The notes below the pieces were generated by a model, which did not search any database, was not told the DNA's origin, and saw only the letters and a list, made by a program, of their open reading frames with translations. DNA of 43,840 nucleotides from Bacillota bacterium (GTDB lineage: Bacteria; Bacillota; Sulfobacillia; JAJZIM01): NCBI GenBank assembly GCA_021810565.1, contig JAJZIM010000020.1:1-43840 (forward strand), written 5' to 3'. Both the position numbers and the translations under genes were made by a program. Each line of letters starts with the position of its first letter. The first letter of the stretch is position 1. Below, one piece after another: positions 32,875-40,819 of this stretch.

Positions 32875-34659
32875 ATGGATAAAGCGGTCGTGGCGGCCTT
32901 TCGAGCGGCCACCGCCCAGCCGGACTATCTCACGACGGATAAGTTTGACGCTATGTTGAGCGGCTTCGGCGTGTTCAATCTGGGGATTTGGGCGGCGGCC
33001 AACGTGCTGGCTAAGGAAATCGAAAAAGGTCGGAAAATCAAGTTGGACGTGGCCAATGAGCAGCACACGGATATGGATTTCCTGGCCGGTCGCTTGACGA
33101 AGGTGCTGAAGGAGTGCGGTGCGGATCCTTCCAACGCCTCACTGGTGGCGGCCACACTCCTGTATTGGGCCGGGGCCAACGTAACGGCCGGCATCCCGGC
33201 CCCCAACCGGAAACTGGGCGCGGTGTGTCGCATGGCTGCCGGAGCGCCTGCGGGACGGGTGGCAAACATGCCGACTGAGAAACTGAACAACAAGATATCT
33301 GGCTTTGCGGCGGTCCAAGCCATGTACCAAGCCATGAGCCGGGAGATCCTTGCCCCTTACGACGGCGCTTCGGTGCCCCTGGGAGTGGGGGGCAGCCCCC
33401 TCACCGGGCACACGCGGTTGGGAGAAGACATCTTGTTTCCCGAGTTGGCACAAAAATTGGTGCGCATCGGAGTGGATGCGATGCTGCAAGCCTACCGATC
33501 CGTGGGCATCAAGCCGTCCCGCTGGATGGCCAGCTTGTTGTCCTGCGCGGCGGCGTTGGAGATATTGCATCCGGATGCCTATGTGGGTGACGAGTGGGGG
33601 CCGTTCCTGCAGACCAGAACGCATTACGTGTGCGGTTTGACGGCGGTGGAAGCGGCCAAGTTGCCGGATAAGATTCATATTCGGGGAACGGGGGAAGAGT
33701 TGGAAACGGCCAAGGTGTTGGGGGAACTGGCCATGATCCTGAAGGACTGCGGGGCGCCCACCGTGGTGGGGATGATCATGTTCAACGAGGCCAATGCGAT
33801 CATCGCGGAAGGGGCGGGCTTGGGAGTCGGACGCAGCGGTGGGCCGCTGCTGCTGCCGCTGACCCACTGGTGCACCTCGGCGGTGCTGGCGCTGTACCTG
33901 ATCAGCAAGGGGATGAGCGAAAGCGGGATCGTCGACACCATAGCCAAGACCATGGATAACTTCTTTCAGCCGGAACATGCGGCGGTAGCTACAAACCTGT
34001 TGGCTCGCCGAGGCAACTTTCTTGAGCGGGGTCCGGTCACCAGGATGGTGATCCAAGCCACCGAACCAACCTTGGTTAAAGCGGTCTATCGGCGGGCGCT
34101 GCGGACGCATGAGGCGTTGCGGCAAGGCCGAACTTTGACCGAGGTAACGCGCAGCTTCGAGGAGGAAAGGATCCAGACCATAGGGGAAGGGGTCGCCCGC
34201 ATCATGAGCCAGTCCTTGGGCAGGAAAATCGAATACGTCAAATTCCGGAATGTCAGAGCAGGAGCCGGCAGGCGCACCCATCGTTTCGCCAAACAGTACT
34301 TCGCTTTCGACGGCTATGTAGACGTGGACGTCAAGGTGGACGGGAAAGTACACCGACATAGAAACATATATGTCACCGTCATTCCCGATGCCATGGTCAA
34401 CAAGGATCAGGCCACCTTGGACATCGTCCAGTGCTATGCCGTTGGCGCGGTGGATTTGCTCAACGCCGGGGCCGTGGCCATGGACGTGGTGGTGCCGGCT
34501 TGCGTGGGGGCGGCCATGGGGATGGAGGTGTCGGAGGCGCTGGAGCAAGCCGCAGCCGGTGCGACCATCAGCATGAGCATTCAGGTGCCGACCATGCAGG
34601 AATCGGCAACCTTGGCCGCGCGGATAGCCAGAGAGATGCCGGACGACTTCCCGCTATAG
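32875..34659 (+). CDS. 594-residue protein of unknown family, candidate enzyme of the lar island
   Basis: I do not recognise this protein. It is soluble-looking, with no signal peptide or membrane anchor, and Gly/Ala-rich loops typical of enzymes: LLYWAGANVTAGIPAPNRK near 100, GVGGSPLTGHTRLGEDILF near 165, GMIMFNEANAIIAEGAGLG near 300, PLLLPLTHWCTSAVLALYL near 325, NLLARRGNFLERGPVTRM near 370, and DVDVKVDGKVHRHRNIYVTV near 484. Eight scattered cysteines, no CxxC cluster motif. LarA landmarks are absent. ATG at 32875 has GGGAGG upstream. It heads the run ferredoxin-DUF2267-cupin-larC2-like-larE-MBL-larB-larC, so it is the best candidate catalytic subunit of that pathway. A faint echo of serine dehydratase/CyuA Gly-rich loops is not enough for an assignment. 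Confidence 0.8.
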   Translation: MDKAVVAAFRAATAQPDYLTTDKFDAMLSGFGVFNLGIWAAANVLAKEIEKGRKIKLDVANEQHTDMDFLAGRLTKVLKECGADPSNASLVAATLLYWAGANVTAGIPAPNRKLGAVCRMAAGAPAGRVANMPTEKLNNKISGFAAVQAMYQAMSREILAPYDGASVPLGVGGSPLTGHTRLGEDILFPELAQKLVRIGVDAMLQAYRSVGIKPSRWMASLLSCAAALEILHPDAYVGDEWGPFLQTRTHYVCGLTAVEAAKLPDKIHIRGTGEELETAKVLGELAMILKDCGAPTVVGMIMFNEANAIIAEGAGLGVGRSGGPLLLPLTHWCTSAVLALYLISKGMSESGIVDTIAKTMDNFFQPEHAAVATNLLARRGNFLERGPVTRMVIQATEPTLVKAVYRRALRTHEALRQGRTLTEVTRSFEEERIQTIGEGVARIMSQSLGRKIEYVKFRNVRAGAGRRTHRFAKQYFAFDGYVDVDVKVDGKVHRHRNIYVTVIPDAMVNKDQATLDIVQCYAVGAVDLLNAGAVAMDVVVPACVGAAMGMEVSEALEQAAAGATISMSIQVPTMQESATLAARIAREMPDDFPL

Positions 34660-34690
34660 AGCACGACAACACGGATTAGGGGATGATGCC

Positions 34691-35005
34691 GTGGCCCTGG
34701 CGTCTGTCGAAAAAATCCAAAGGGTCAGGGGCCTGGGACGTCGCAATAAACGAATGCCTTGGGTGATCCCGGTGAGTTGCGAAGGTTGCGGCAGTTGTGT
34801 GCAGGCCTGTCCACAGCAAGGATTGGTTATGCTGGAAACAAATCGGGAGGGAGTATATGTACCATGGCTCTTGGAACCGGCGCTATGCATCGGATGTGGG
34901 AAATGTGCAGAAGTTTGCGTGATGGGAGCACTGGTCATGACGAGCTATGTGCAAGAAGCCTATGATCGCTTCGCAAATAAGCGCCCAACTCTGCCCTCCG
35001 ATTAA
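34691..35005 (+). CDS. 2x[4Fe-4S] ferredoxin-type protein
   Basis: A 104-residue protein with two classic motifs, CEGCGSCVQACP near residue 30 and CIGCGKCAEVCV near 67, spaced as in bacterial dicluster ferredoxins, plus a 20-residue N-terminal extension. It likely passes electrons to or from the 594-residue protein, which starts its gene run just upstream (31-base gap). GTG at 34691 follows AGGGGATG. The next gene begins 2 bases after its stop. Confidence 0.9.
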   Translation: MALASVEKIQRVRGLGRRNKRMPWVIPVSCEGCGSCVQACPQQGLVMLETNREGVYVPWLLEPALCIGCGKCAEVCVMGALVMTSYVQEAYDRFANKRPTLPSD

Positions 35006-35007
35006 GG

Positions 35008-35436
35008 ATGACAAGGTTGTTCAAACGAGAAGTAACCCTGCGAGAATTTGCTAATTACGCTCGGGCGGTAGGGGGTTACTGCAGTTACCATGATGCGTTG
35101 GCGGCGGTAAATGCGGTATTGGGTGTGCTGCCCCACGTGATGTCCTCCCAAAATGCCGGGGCGGCAAGGGCCTTGCTGCCTTCGGCCTTGCGGCCAAGTT
35201 GGGACTCCTTTTCCGTCAACGCAGGAGAAGATGTCTGGACCCTGGCGGCCCGCGCCGGGGAGTTTTCCTCCCGGGAGGAAATAGGGCGGGCGATGCATGC
35301 CGTCTTCTCCAGTCTCAAGGAAAAATTGCGGGAGGGGGCACCTCGCTGGCAGCGGTTGCTGCCCGCCGAATTGCTGCTGGTATGGGAGCGTAGCCAGACA
35401 GTGGATGCCTCGCAACAAGCCAAGGACTGTCTGTGA
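35008..35436 (+). CDS. DUF2267-like helical protein
   Basis: A 142-residue protein made of two similar helical halves: LREFANYARAVGGYCSYHDA.. to LLPSALRPSWDSF, and VWTLAARAGEFSSREEIGRA.. to LLPAELLLVWE. Each resembles the DUF2267 repeat (family of unknown function, often in stress clusters). Match is by pattern only. ATG at 35008 is 2 bases after the ferredoxin stop, so it is likely cotranscribed and translationally coupled. Confidence 0.6.
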   Translation: MTRLFKREVTLREFANYARAVGGYCSYHDALAAVNAVLGVLPHVMSSQNAGAARALLPSALRPSWDSFSVNAGEDVWTLAARAGEFSSREEIGRAMHAVFSSLKEKLREGAPRWQRLLPAELLLVWERSQTVDASQQAKDCL

Positions 35437-35543
35437 CGTTGAACTCGGCGCTGGTCAGCGCATCGAAAAAGGGGCAATGCCGGTACCGCGCCTGCCCCAG
35501 GGTCTAACAGCCCCATTTGCTTCGGATCGGGGGGGATCAAGGG

Positions 35544-35915
35544 ATGGCTAATTCCGAGAACCGGATCTTTAGAATTCCCACTGCAGCTTCGAGCCCCGGC
35601 GCGGCCGCCGTGAAGACTGTCATTAGGACCGACGAGACCGCTTCGGTTGCCTTCTGGCGGGTGCCGCCCGGGGAGGAAGTCCACGCGCACCGCCACCCTC
35701 AAGGTCAGGATACCTGGGTGGTGCTGTCGGGCGAGGCTGTCTACTATCTGGGTGGTGACCAGATGGGGGCCTTGCATCCCGGGGACATCGCTGTGGCCGG
35801 AGCCGGCGAGGTCCATGGCGGGCGTAACACCGGAAGCGAAGAGTTGGTCTTCGTATCGATCCTCTCGCCCGCGTCAGCCGGGTTTGCCGCGGTGGACGAC
35901 CAGGATCCGCCCTGA
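35544..35915 (+). CDS. Cupin-domain protein
   Basis: A 123-residue single cupin. Metal motif 1 is seen as PPGEEVHAHRHPQGQDTWVV (His, His, His/Gln and Glu-equivalent positions) and motif 2 as PGDIAVAGAGEVHGGRNTG. Small cupins bind a metal and can be isomerases, dioxygenases or sensors. It sits in the lar island between the DUF2267-like gene and the LarC-like gene. ATG at 35544, with AGGG just upstream. Role not deducible. Confidence 0.85.
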   Translation: MANSENRIFRIPTAASSPGAAAVKTVIRTDETASVAFWRVPPGEEVHAHRHPQGQDTWVVLSGEAVYYLGGDQMGALHPGDIAVAGAGEVHGGRNTGSEELVFVSILSPASAGFAAVDDQDPP

Positions 35916-36023
35916 GCTGTCTAGACCGATGCCCACCACTTTTCTCCTTGGGCGGGTGGCGTCTGGGTCGCAGGATGCGGCTTTGCAGCCGGTTGGTCCA
36001 CATGTGGAGGGAGGATGCGGTGG

Positions 36024-36584
36024 ATGAGCAAAAAAATGAGATTGCTGTTGGCCCAAGCGGACGATCTGACAGGAGAAGCCGTGGGCCATTTGATACCGCG
36101 GCTCTTGGAAAAAGGTGCAGCTAATGTCCAGGTGATAGCGAGCATAACCAAGAAAAATCGGCCAGGGCAAGTAATCTTGGTGGACATGCGACCGGAGCGG
36201 CTGGCCGCGGTATTAAGCGTTTTACTGGCAGAGACAGGGATATCCGGTTATTATATTCTGGATGGTCATCATTTCTCCCTGGAAGTGTCCTTTGCACCAA
36301 AAATTCTGCGGATAACGTTGGGAGATGCATCTTGGACCAGGGATTTCGTGGTCAAGTATGTTGGCCCCAAGGAACATCCCTTTGCTATCAAAGTAGAGCA
36401 TGATTTCTTGCAAATAGTGCAGAAAGATCTGGAGATGCGAGGTGGGACTTGTTCTCTTAAGCAGTTGCGGGCACTGATCGAGAGCCAATTGTGGCTTGTT
36501 GATACGCCGGAGATCTTATTAAGTTTTCCATCGGCTACACCGTTGCCCGCTGTGGCGGGAAGAGCATCTATCCGTTTGGGCTGA
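36024..36584 (+). CDS. Stand-alone LarC C-terminal-domain paralogue
   Basis: A 186-residue protein matching the C-terminal half of LarC. AQADDLTGEAVGHLIPRLLE aligns with ETNLDDMDPRLYPPLLEQLL of the full LarC encoded at 39412, KKNRPGQVILVDMRPERLAA with KKGRPGVQLTVLALPEKAGE, and LLAETGISG with LLLETTSLGV. In LarC this domain (LarC2) binds CTP and works in nickel insertion into the pincer nucleotide. There is no LarC N-terminal part upstream and the frame is intact, so it is a separate gene, not a broken larC. ATG at 36024 is chosen because GGAGGGAGG lies 9 bases upstream. Lower G+C than its neighbours. Confidence 0.72.
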   Translation: MSKKMRLLLAQADDLTGEAVGHLIPRLLEKGAANVQVIASITKKNRPGQVILVDMRPERLAAVLSVLLAETGISGYYILDGHHFSLEVSFAPKILRITLGDASWTRDFVVKYVGPKEHPFAIKVEHDFLQIVQKDLEMRGGTCSLKQLRALIESQLWLVDTPEILLSFPSATPLPAVAGRASIRLG

Positions 36585-36606
36585 TCATTTTGGAAGGAGC
36601 GGAGCG

Positions 36607-37473
36607 ATGGAGCTGCAGTTGTGTCGTAAGAAGAGAAAACTGGAACGCATCTTCAGGTCGATGGGAAGTGTAGTGGTGGCCTTTTCCGGTGGGGTGGACA
36701 GCACTTTGCTGTTGCACGAGGCCCAACGGATGGTAGCGGGGCGGGTGCTGGCGGTGACTGCGGCCTCGCCCAGCTTGCCGGAGCGCGAGTTGGCGGCGGC
36801 GCGGGTTATGGCGGCGGATATGGCAGTAGAACACCTGGTAATCCGGACCGATGAACTGCACGATCCAAGATATGCAAGGAATTTTAACGACCGATGCTAT
36901 TATTGCAAAGCGATGCTTTTTAATAAGTTGCTGTCTATAGCTGAAGCCCGGGAAATGGAGTGGGTGGCTTATGGAGCAAATATTTCAGACATGTTGGAGG
37001 TCCGACCGGGAGCCCAGGCGGCAAGAGAGCTGGGAATACGTAGCCCGTTGGTCGAAGCGGGCTTGACCAAGGAGGAGGTTCGGGAATTGTCTCGCCTAGC
37101 CGGGTTGCCCACCTGGGCCAAACCTGCGGCGGCATGTTTGGCCTCGCGGTTCCCTTACGGTTTTTCCCTGAGCAGGGAGGTGTTCCGGCAAGTAGAACAA
37201 GCGGAGGATCTGCTGCTTGGCTTAGGCTTTAGGCAATTGCGGGTCCGCCACCACGGAGAGTTGGCCCGGCTGGAGGTCGCTCCTGAGGAGATGCCGCAGA
37301 TGTTGCAGACGCAGGTCTGCCGGGAGGTGGTCGCGGGATTGCAGAAATTAGGCTATCGCTATATCACCCTGGATCTGCAAGGTTACCGGACGGGAAGTTT
37401 CAACCAAGCACCGGAGGGCGGAAACATAGCGGCGGTACGCATCCATGCGGCCGCCGAGCAGGTCAAAGCGTGA
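36607..37473 (+). CDS. larE: LarE: ATP-dependent sacrificial sulfur transferase
   Basis: A 288-residue PP-loop enzyme. AFSGGVDSTLLLHEA near residue 24 binds ATP; DRCYYCKAMLFNKL near 97 and YGANISDMLEVRPG near 119 are LarE marks; the sulfur-donating cysteine is C177 in KPAAACLASRFPYG, one position off C176 of the Lactiplantibacillus enzyme. LarE adenylates the pyridinium carboxylate made by LarB and turns it into a thiocarboxylate, giving up its own cysteine sulfur, or using a [4Fe-4S] cluster in three-Cys types. ATG at 36607 follows AAGGAGC. Lies 22 bases after the LarC-like gene. Confidence 0.93.
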   Translation: MELQLCRKKRKLERIFRSMGSVVVAFSGGVDSTLLLHEAQRMVAGRVLAVTAASPSLPERELAAARVMAADMAVEHLVIRTDELHDPRYARNFNDRCYYCKAMLFNKLLSIAEAREMEWVAYGANISDMLEVRPGAQAARELGIRSPLVEAGLTKEEVRELSRLAGLPTWAKPAAACLASRFPYGFSLSREVFRQVEQAEDLLLGLGFRQLRVRHHGELARLEVAPEEMPQMLQTQVCREVVAGLQKLGYRYITLDLQGYRTGSFNQAPEGGNIAAVRIHAAAEQVKA

Positions 37474-37712
37474 CTGCGGAGCAGCCCATTCGGCGGCTCC
37501 CGCGTCAGGGGCGAGGGGGGTCGGCGTGGCGTTGGCTGGCGGAGGAGCGATGGGTGGGGTTGAGCGGACGACTGACCACCCTCCTCAGGGGCCTGCCCCC
37601 AGTCAGACGGGAATCATACCAAAGGAGTGTCGAAAATGACGGGACAGTTCAAGGGCCTGCCGATTTGCGATCAGGTGCAAGTGAGAGTCCTGATGGACAA
37701 CGCCGTAGATGA
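37470..37712 (+). CDS. Possible 80-residue basic protein between larE and the MBL gene
   Basis: A GTG start overlaps the larE stop in a GTGA arrangement typical of coupled genes, and the frame stays open for 80 codons, ending inside the MBL gene. The product is rich in Arg and Trp (RGGSAWRWLAEERWVGLSGR). The first ~55 codons lie outside any other gene. No family recognised and no separate ribosome site; it may be spurious. Confidence 0.3.
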   Translation: MTAEQPIRRLPRQGRGGSAWRWLAEERWVGLSGRLTTLLRGLPPVRRESYQRSVENDGTVQGPADLRSGASESPDGQRRR

Positions 37713-38640
37713 GTTCCTCCCGGCCGCGCCCGGCATAGAGCGTTTCAGCTTTATCCGTCCGGGCTATGAGGAGTTGCCGTTGCCTCTTCGGGCGGAGCAC
37801 GGGTTTTCCTTATTGGTGCGCTGGCAGATTGCAGACCGGGACCACGCGCTGCTTTTCGATTTCGGTCTGTCGGCGGACGGATTGGCGGAGAATCTACGGG
37901 CCTTGGGGGAGGATCTGACGGAGGTGGAAGCTTTGGCCCTAAGCCATGGGCATTGGGACCACTTCGGTGGCCTGGCAATGCTTCCGTTCCACGGCAGGCA
38001 TACGCCTTTTTATCATGGGCCCGAGGCATTTCGGGAACGTCGGATCGGGCCGTCCGGGCGGGAAGTAAACGTGGGTAGAATAAACCAGGAATGGCTGGAG
38101 CGTCTGTCGCTGGTCGCTTGCGAGGTGGCTCAGCCGCAGGAGATCCTCCCAGGAGCTTTGCTGGCGGGACGGATACCGAGGGAAACGGCCTTTGAGGGAG
38201 CAACCGGTCCTTTTCAGGTCAAACATGGGGATAAATGGGGGCCTGACTACTTGCCGGGAGAGATGGCCTTGATCATGCGCACCCAGCGGGGGCTGCTAGT
38301 CATTTCCGGATGCGCCCATGCCGGTATCGTAAACACCGTTCTTTACGCCCGCCGGTTGACGGGAGAGAAGAAGGTGCACGCTGTCTTGGGCGGATTCCAT
38401 TTAGTCACCAGCTCTTCGGAAGTCATTGACCGCACCATCCGATGCATTGCCGATATCGATCCGGATGTGGTGCTCCCCATGCATTGCACCGGCAATGCGG
38501 CAAGCATTGCCATCGCCAAAGACTTGGAGGGAGCCTACCGGGTTTCTGTCGTGGGCACTACTTTGCATTTCCCGCTGTTGGCTGCGGCACCGGCTGATGC
38601 ACAAGCGGAGACGCCACGCGTGCAGTCAGCCGCTCCCTAA
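37636..38640 (+). CDS. Metallo-beta-lactamase-fold hydrolase in the lar cluster
   Basis: A 334-residue MBL-fold protein close to the group annotated as 7,8-dihydropterin-6-yl-methyl-4-(beta-D-ribofuranosyl)aminobenzene-5'-phosphate synthase. Metal motif ALSHGHWDHFGGLAML near residue 106; further ligands SGCAHAGIVNTV near 228 and GGFHLVTSS near 254; VLPMHCTG near 280 is the C-terminal His motif. These enzymes act on phosphoester or cyclic-phosphate pterin or nucleotide substrates. Its position between larE and larB suggests a step on an NPN-type nucleotide. ATG at 37636 has AAGGAG 9 bases upstream. Confidence 0.85.
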   Translation: MTGQFKGLPICDQVQVRVLMDNAVDEFLPAAPGIERFSFIRPGYEELPLPLRAEHGFSLLVRWQIADRDHALLFDFGLSADGLAENLRALGEDLTEVEALALSHGHWDHFGGLAMLPFHGRHTPFYHGPEAFRERRIGPSGREVNVGRINQEWLERLSLVACEVAQPQEILPGALLAGRIPRETAFEGATGPFQVKHGDKWGPDYLPGEMALIMRTQRGLLVISGCAHAGIVNTVLYARRLTGEKKVHAVLGGFHLVTSSSEVIDRTIRCIADIDPDVVLPMHCTGNAASIAIAKDLEGAYRVSVVGTTLHFPLLAAAPADAQAETPRVQSAAP

Positions 38641-38653
38641 AGAGGATGGGGGC

Positions 38654-39415
38654 ATGGATCGCTCTACCCTGGCTGCCTGGCTCGAAGAAGTCCGATTGGG
38701 TTCCCTCACGCCTGCCGCTGCTTTGGAACGCCTGGCCGCGTGGCCCTACGAGGATTTGGGCTTTGCCAAGGTGGACCATCACCGAGTCCTTCGCCAAGGT
38801 TTTCCGGAGGTGATCTACTGTCCTGGCAAGACACCGGACCAAGTGGCGGCGATCGCCACGCGACTGCGTGCTACGGGCGCCACCGTCTTGGTCACCCGAA
38901 TCACACCGGAGGCGGCAGCGCTCTTGGAGAGCGCCTTTCCGGAACTGGCTTACCATCCGGAGGCGCGACTGGCCTTCTTGGGGGCACCGGCGCTGCCGCA
39001 ACACCAAGGTTGCATCGCGGTGGTCTGTGCCGGGACCGCCGACCTGCCGGTGGCGGAAGAAGCTGCCTTGTGTGCCGAGGTGATGGGCAATCCCGTGCGC
39101 CGCATCTATGATGTGGGGGTGGCTGGGTTGCACCGACTGTTGGATCACCGGGAGGTGCTGGCGCGGTCCCGGGTGGTGATCGTCGTAGCGGGGATGGAGG
39201 GGGCGTTGCCCACCGTGGTTGCCGGACTCATCGACCGACCAGTGGTGGCCGTGCCTACGAGTGTCGGCTATGGGGTTTCCCTGGGGGGGATAGCCGCGCT
39301 GCTGACGATGCTCAACAGTTGCGCCGGACGGGTGGGCGTGGTCAATATAGACAACGGCTTCGGGGCGGCGGCCTTGGCGGATGCCATCAACCGCGCGGCG
39401 GAAGCAACGCCATGA
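38654..39415 (+). CDS. larB: LarB: pyridinium-3,5-biscarboxylic acid mononucleotide synthase
   Basis: A 253-residue PurE-like enzyme that carboxylates nicotinic acid adenine dinucleotide and releases AMP, the first step of NPN cofactor synthesis. Seen: PEVIYCPGKTPDQVAAIA near 52, GCIAVVCAGTADLPVAEEA near 119, YDVGVAGLHRLLDH near 149, and the catalytic cysteine C223 in MLNSCAGRVGVVNIDNGFGA (C221 in Lactiplantibacillus). ATG at 38654 follows GAGGATGGGGG. Its stop overlaps the larC start (ATGA). Confidence 0.93.
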   Translation: MDRSTLAAWLEEVRLGSLTPAAALERLAAWPYEDLGFAKVDHHRVLRQGFPEVIYCPGKTPDQVAAIATRLRATGATVLVTRITPEAAALLESAFPELAYHPEARLAFLGAPALPQHQGCIAVVCAGTADLPVAEEAALCAEVMGNPVRRIYDVGVAGLHRLLDHREVLARSRVVIVVAGMEGALPTVVAGLIDRPVVAVPTSVGYGVSLGGIAALLTMLNSCAGRVGVVNIDNGFGAAALADAINRAAEATP

Positions 39416-40602
39416 GACATCTGTACCTGAACTGTTTTGACGGCATCAGCGGTGACATGGCCTTGGCAGCGCTGCTGGATCTGGGTTTGCCGGAAGCGGT
39501 GCTGCGAGATGTTCTCCGGGCCCTGGGGTTGGAGCACCAGGTGCGCTTGGCGGTGCGGGCGACCACCCAGCACTCCATAGGGGCCACGGCGTTGGAAGTC
39601 GTATGCGCCGCTGCGCAGCCCTTGCGGCGGCTGAGTGAGATCCTTTCTTTGTTGGGAGAAGCCAGGTTGCCGGACGGCGTACGGGAACGATCCGCCGCCA
39701 CCTTTCACCTGCTGGTTGAGGCCGAAGGTAGGGTCCACGGTGTCTCGCCCGCACAGGTCAACCTTCATGAGTTGGGGGCTTTGGACACCATCGTGGACGT
39801 GGTAGGCTTCGCGGCCGGCTTGGACCATCTGAAGATCCAGGCGGTTTCGGCATCCCCTGTGCCCTGGTTCACCGGTCGCATCGAGACAGAACATGGGTTC
39901 CTCTCCCTGCCGGCGCCTGCGGTACTGGAATTGCTGCGAGGGATTCCGATCGTGCCTGGGGAGCGGGCGGAGGAAATAGTCACCCCGACGGGAGCCGCTT
40001 TGCTGGTCGTGCACGCAGGGTCCTTCGGTCCTCCTCCCGCTTTTAGGTTGAAGTCGGTGGGTTACGGTGCCGGAAGGAGGGCAGGATCGCTCCTGCGGGC
40101 CGTGCTGGGGGAGGTGGAGGTGGCTGCGGAGGGGAGTTGGGAAGAGATCGCTGTGCTGGAAACCAATCTGGACGACATGGATCCGCGCTTGTACCCGCCC
40201 CTGTTGGAGCAGTTGTTGGGCGCAGGTGCGCTGGACGCCTTTGCGACCACAGTACAGATGAAGAAAGGACGCCCCGGCGTGCAACTTACGGTGCTGGCCT
40301 TGCCTGAAAAGGCGGGAGAGTTATGCGACCTGCTGCTGCTGGAAACCACCAGTCTGGGCGTGCGGGTGCAGCAACTGCGGCGGCGCGTCGCGGCGCGGGA
40401 GATCCGCCGTGTGGACACTGCCTATGGTTCGGTGCGGGTCAAGCTGGCCATGCTGGCGGGTCGTGTGGTGGGGGCCAATCCCGAATTGGAGGATTGTCGC
40501 AGTTTGGCCCAGCAGCGGGGGGTTCCCTTGAAAGTGGTGATGGCCAGCGCCCAGGCGGCTGCCCAGGCGGCATACCCGGTGTGCAGGGCCGGGGGAGGCT
40601 AG
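39412..40602 (+). CDS. larC: LarC: nickel insertion protein (full length)
   Basis: A 396-residue single-frame LarC, in contrast to the Lactiplantibacillus gene that needs a ribosomal frameshift. N-terminal LYLNCFDGISGDMALAALLD, HLHELG-type motif seen as QVNLHELGALDTIVDVVG near 119, EIVTPTGAALL near 185, and the C-terminal domain ETNLDDMDPRLYPPLLEQLL near 247 with KKGRPGVQLTVLA. LarC uses CTP to cyclometalate the pyridinium dithiocarboxylate nucleotide with nickel. The His-rich loop of some LarC proteins is missing. The start overlaps larB. Confidence 0.93.
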   Translation: MRHLYLNCFDGISGDMALAALLDLGLPEAVLRDVLRALGLEHQVRLAVRATTQHSIGATALEVVCAAAQPLRRLSEILSLLGEARLPDGVRERSAATFHLLVEAEGRVHGVSPAQVNLHELGALDTIVDVVGFAAGLDHLKIQAVSASPVPWFTGRIETEHGFLSLPAPAVLELLRGIPIVPGERAEEIVTPTGAALLVVHAGSFGPPPAFRLKSVGYGAGRRAGSLLRAVLGEVEVAAEGSWEEIAVLETNLDDMDPRLYPPLLEQLLGAGALDAFATTVQMKKGRPGVQLTVLALPEKAGELCDLLLLETTSLGVRVQQLRRRVAAREIRRVDTAYGSVRVKLAMLAGRVVGANPELEDCRSLAQQRGVPLKVVMASAQAAAQAAYPVCRAGGG

Positions 40603-40819
40603 CTGGCAGACCGGCGCCGTCCGGCCCCGCCGAAGCGCCAGAGCGCAGCACCGGAGTTGATGCCGGCTGAGTGGCGCCGCAGCGGGGGTGGCGCCCCTTG
40701 TGCCACAGATGCTTGCGTGTTATACCTAAGGTGTCGCGAGATGGGCGGGCGGGAGAGGAAAAGCGGCGAATAAATCCACAGAAGATTTTTTATTTATTCT
40801 TGATGGAGAGGGTGGGGAG
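40603..40819. other. Intergenic region between larC and the regulator
   Basis: No gene. A hairpin-forming GGCGCCGCAG..GTGGCGCC lies near 40672-40697 and may end the lar operon. A TTATAC at ~40719 is a possible -10 for the regulator gene. Confidence 0.4.

Noticed and set aside
32875-34659. Assignment of the 594-residue protein as LarA or as a serine dehydratase/CyuA enzyme
   Set aside because: LarA motifs are absent, and the likeness to dehydratase Gly loops is limited to a few residues without the Fe-S cysteines in place.
36024-36584. Reading the LarC-like gene as the 3' half of a frameshifted larC
   Set aside because: No LarC N-terminal part lies upstream, it has its own ribosome site, and a full-length larC exists at 39412.
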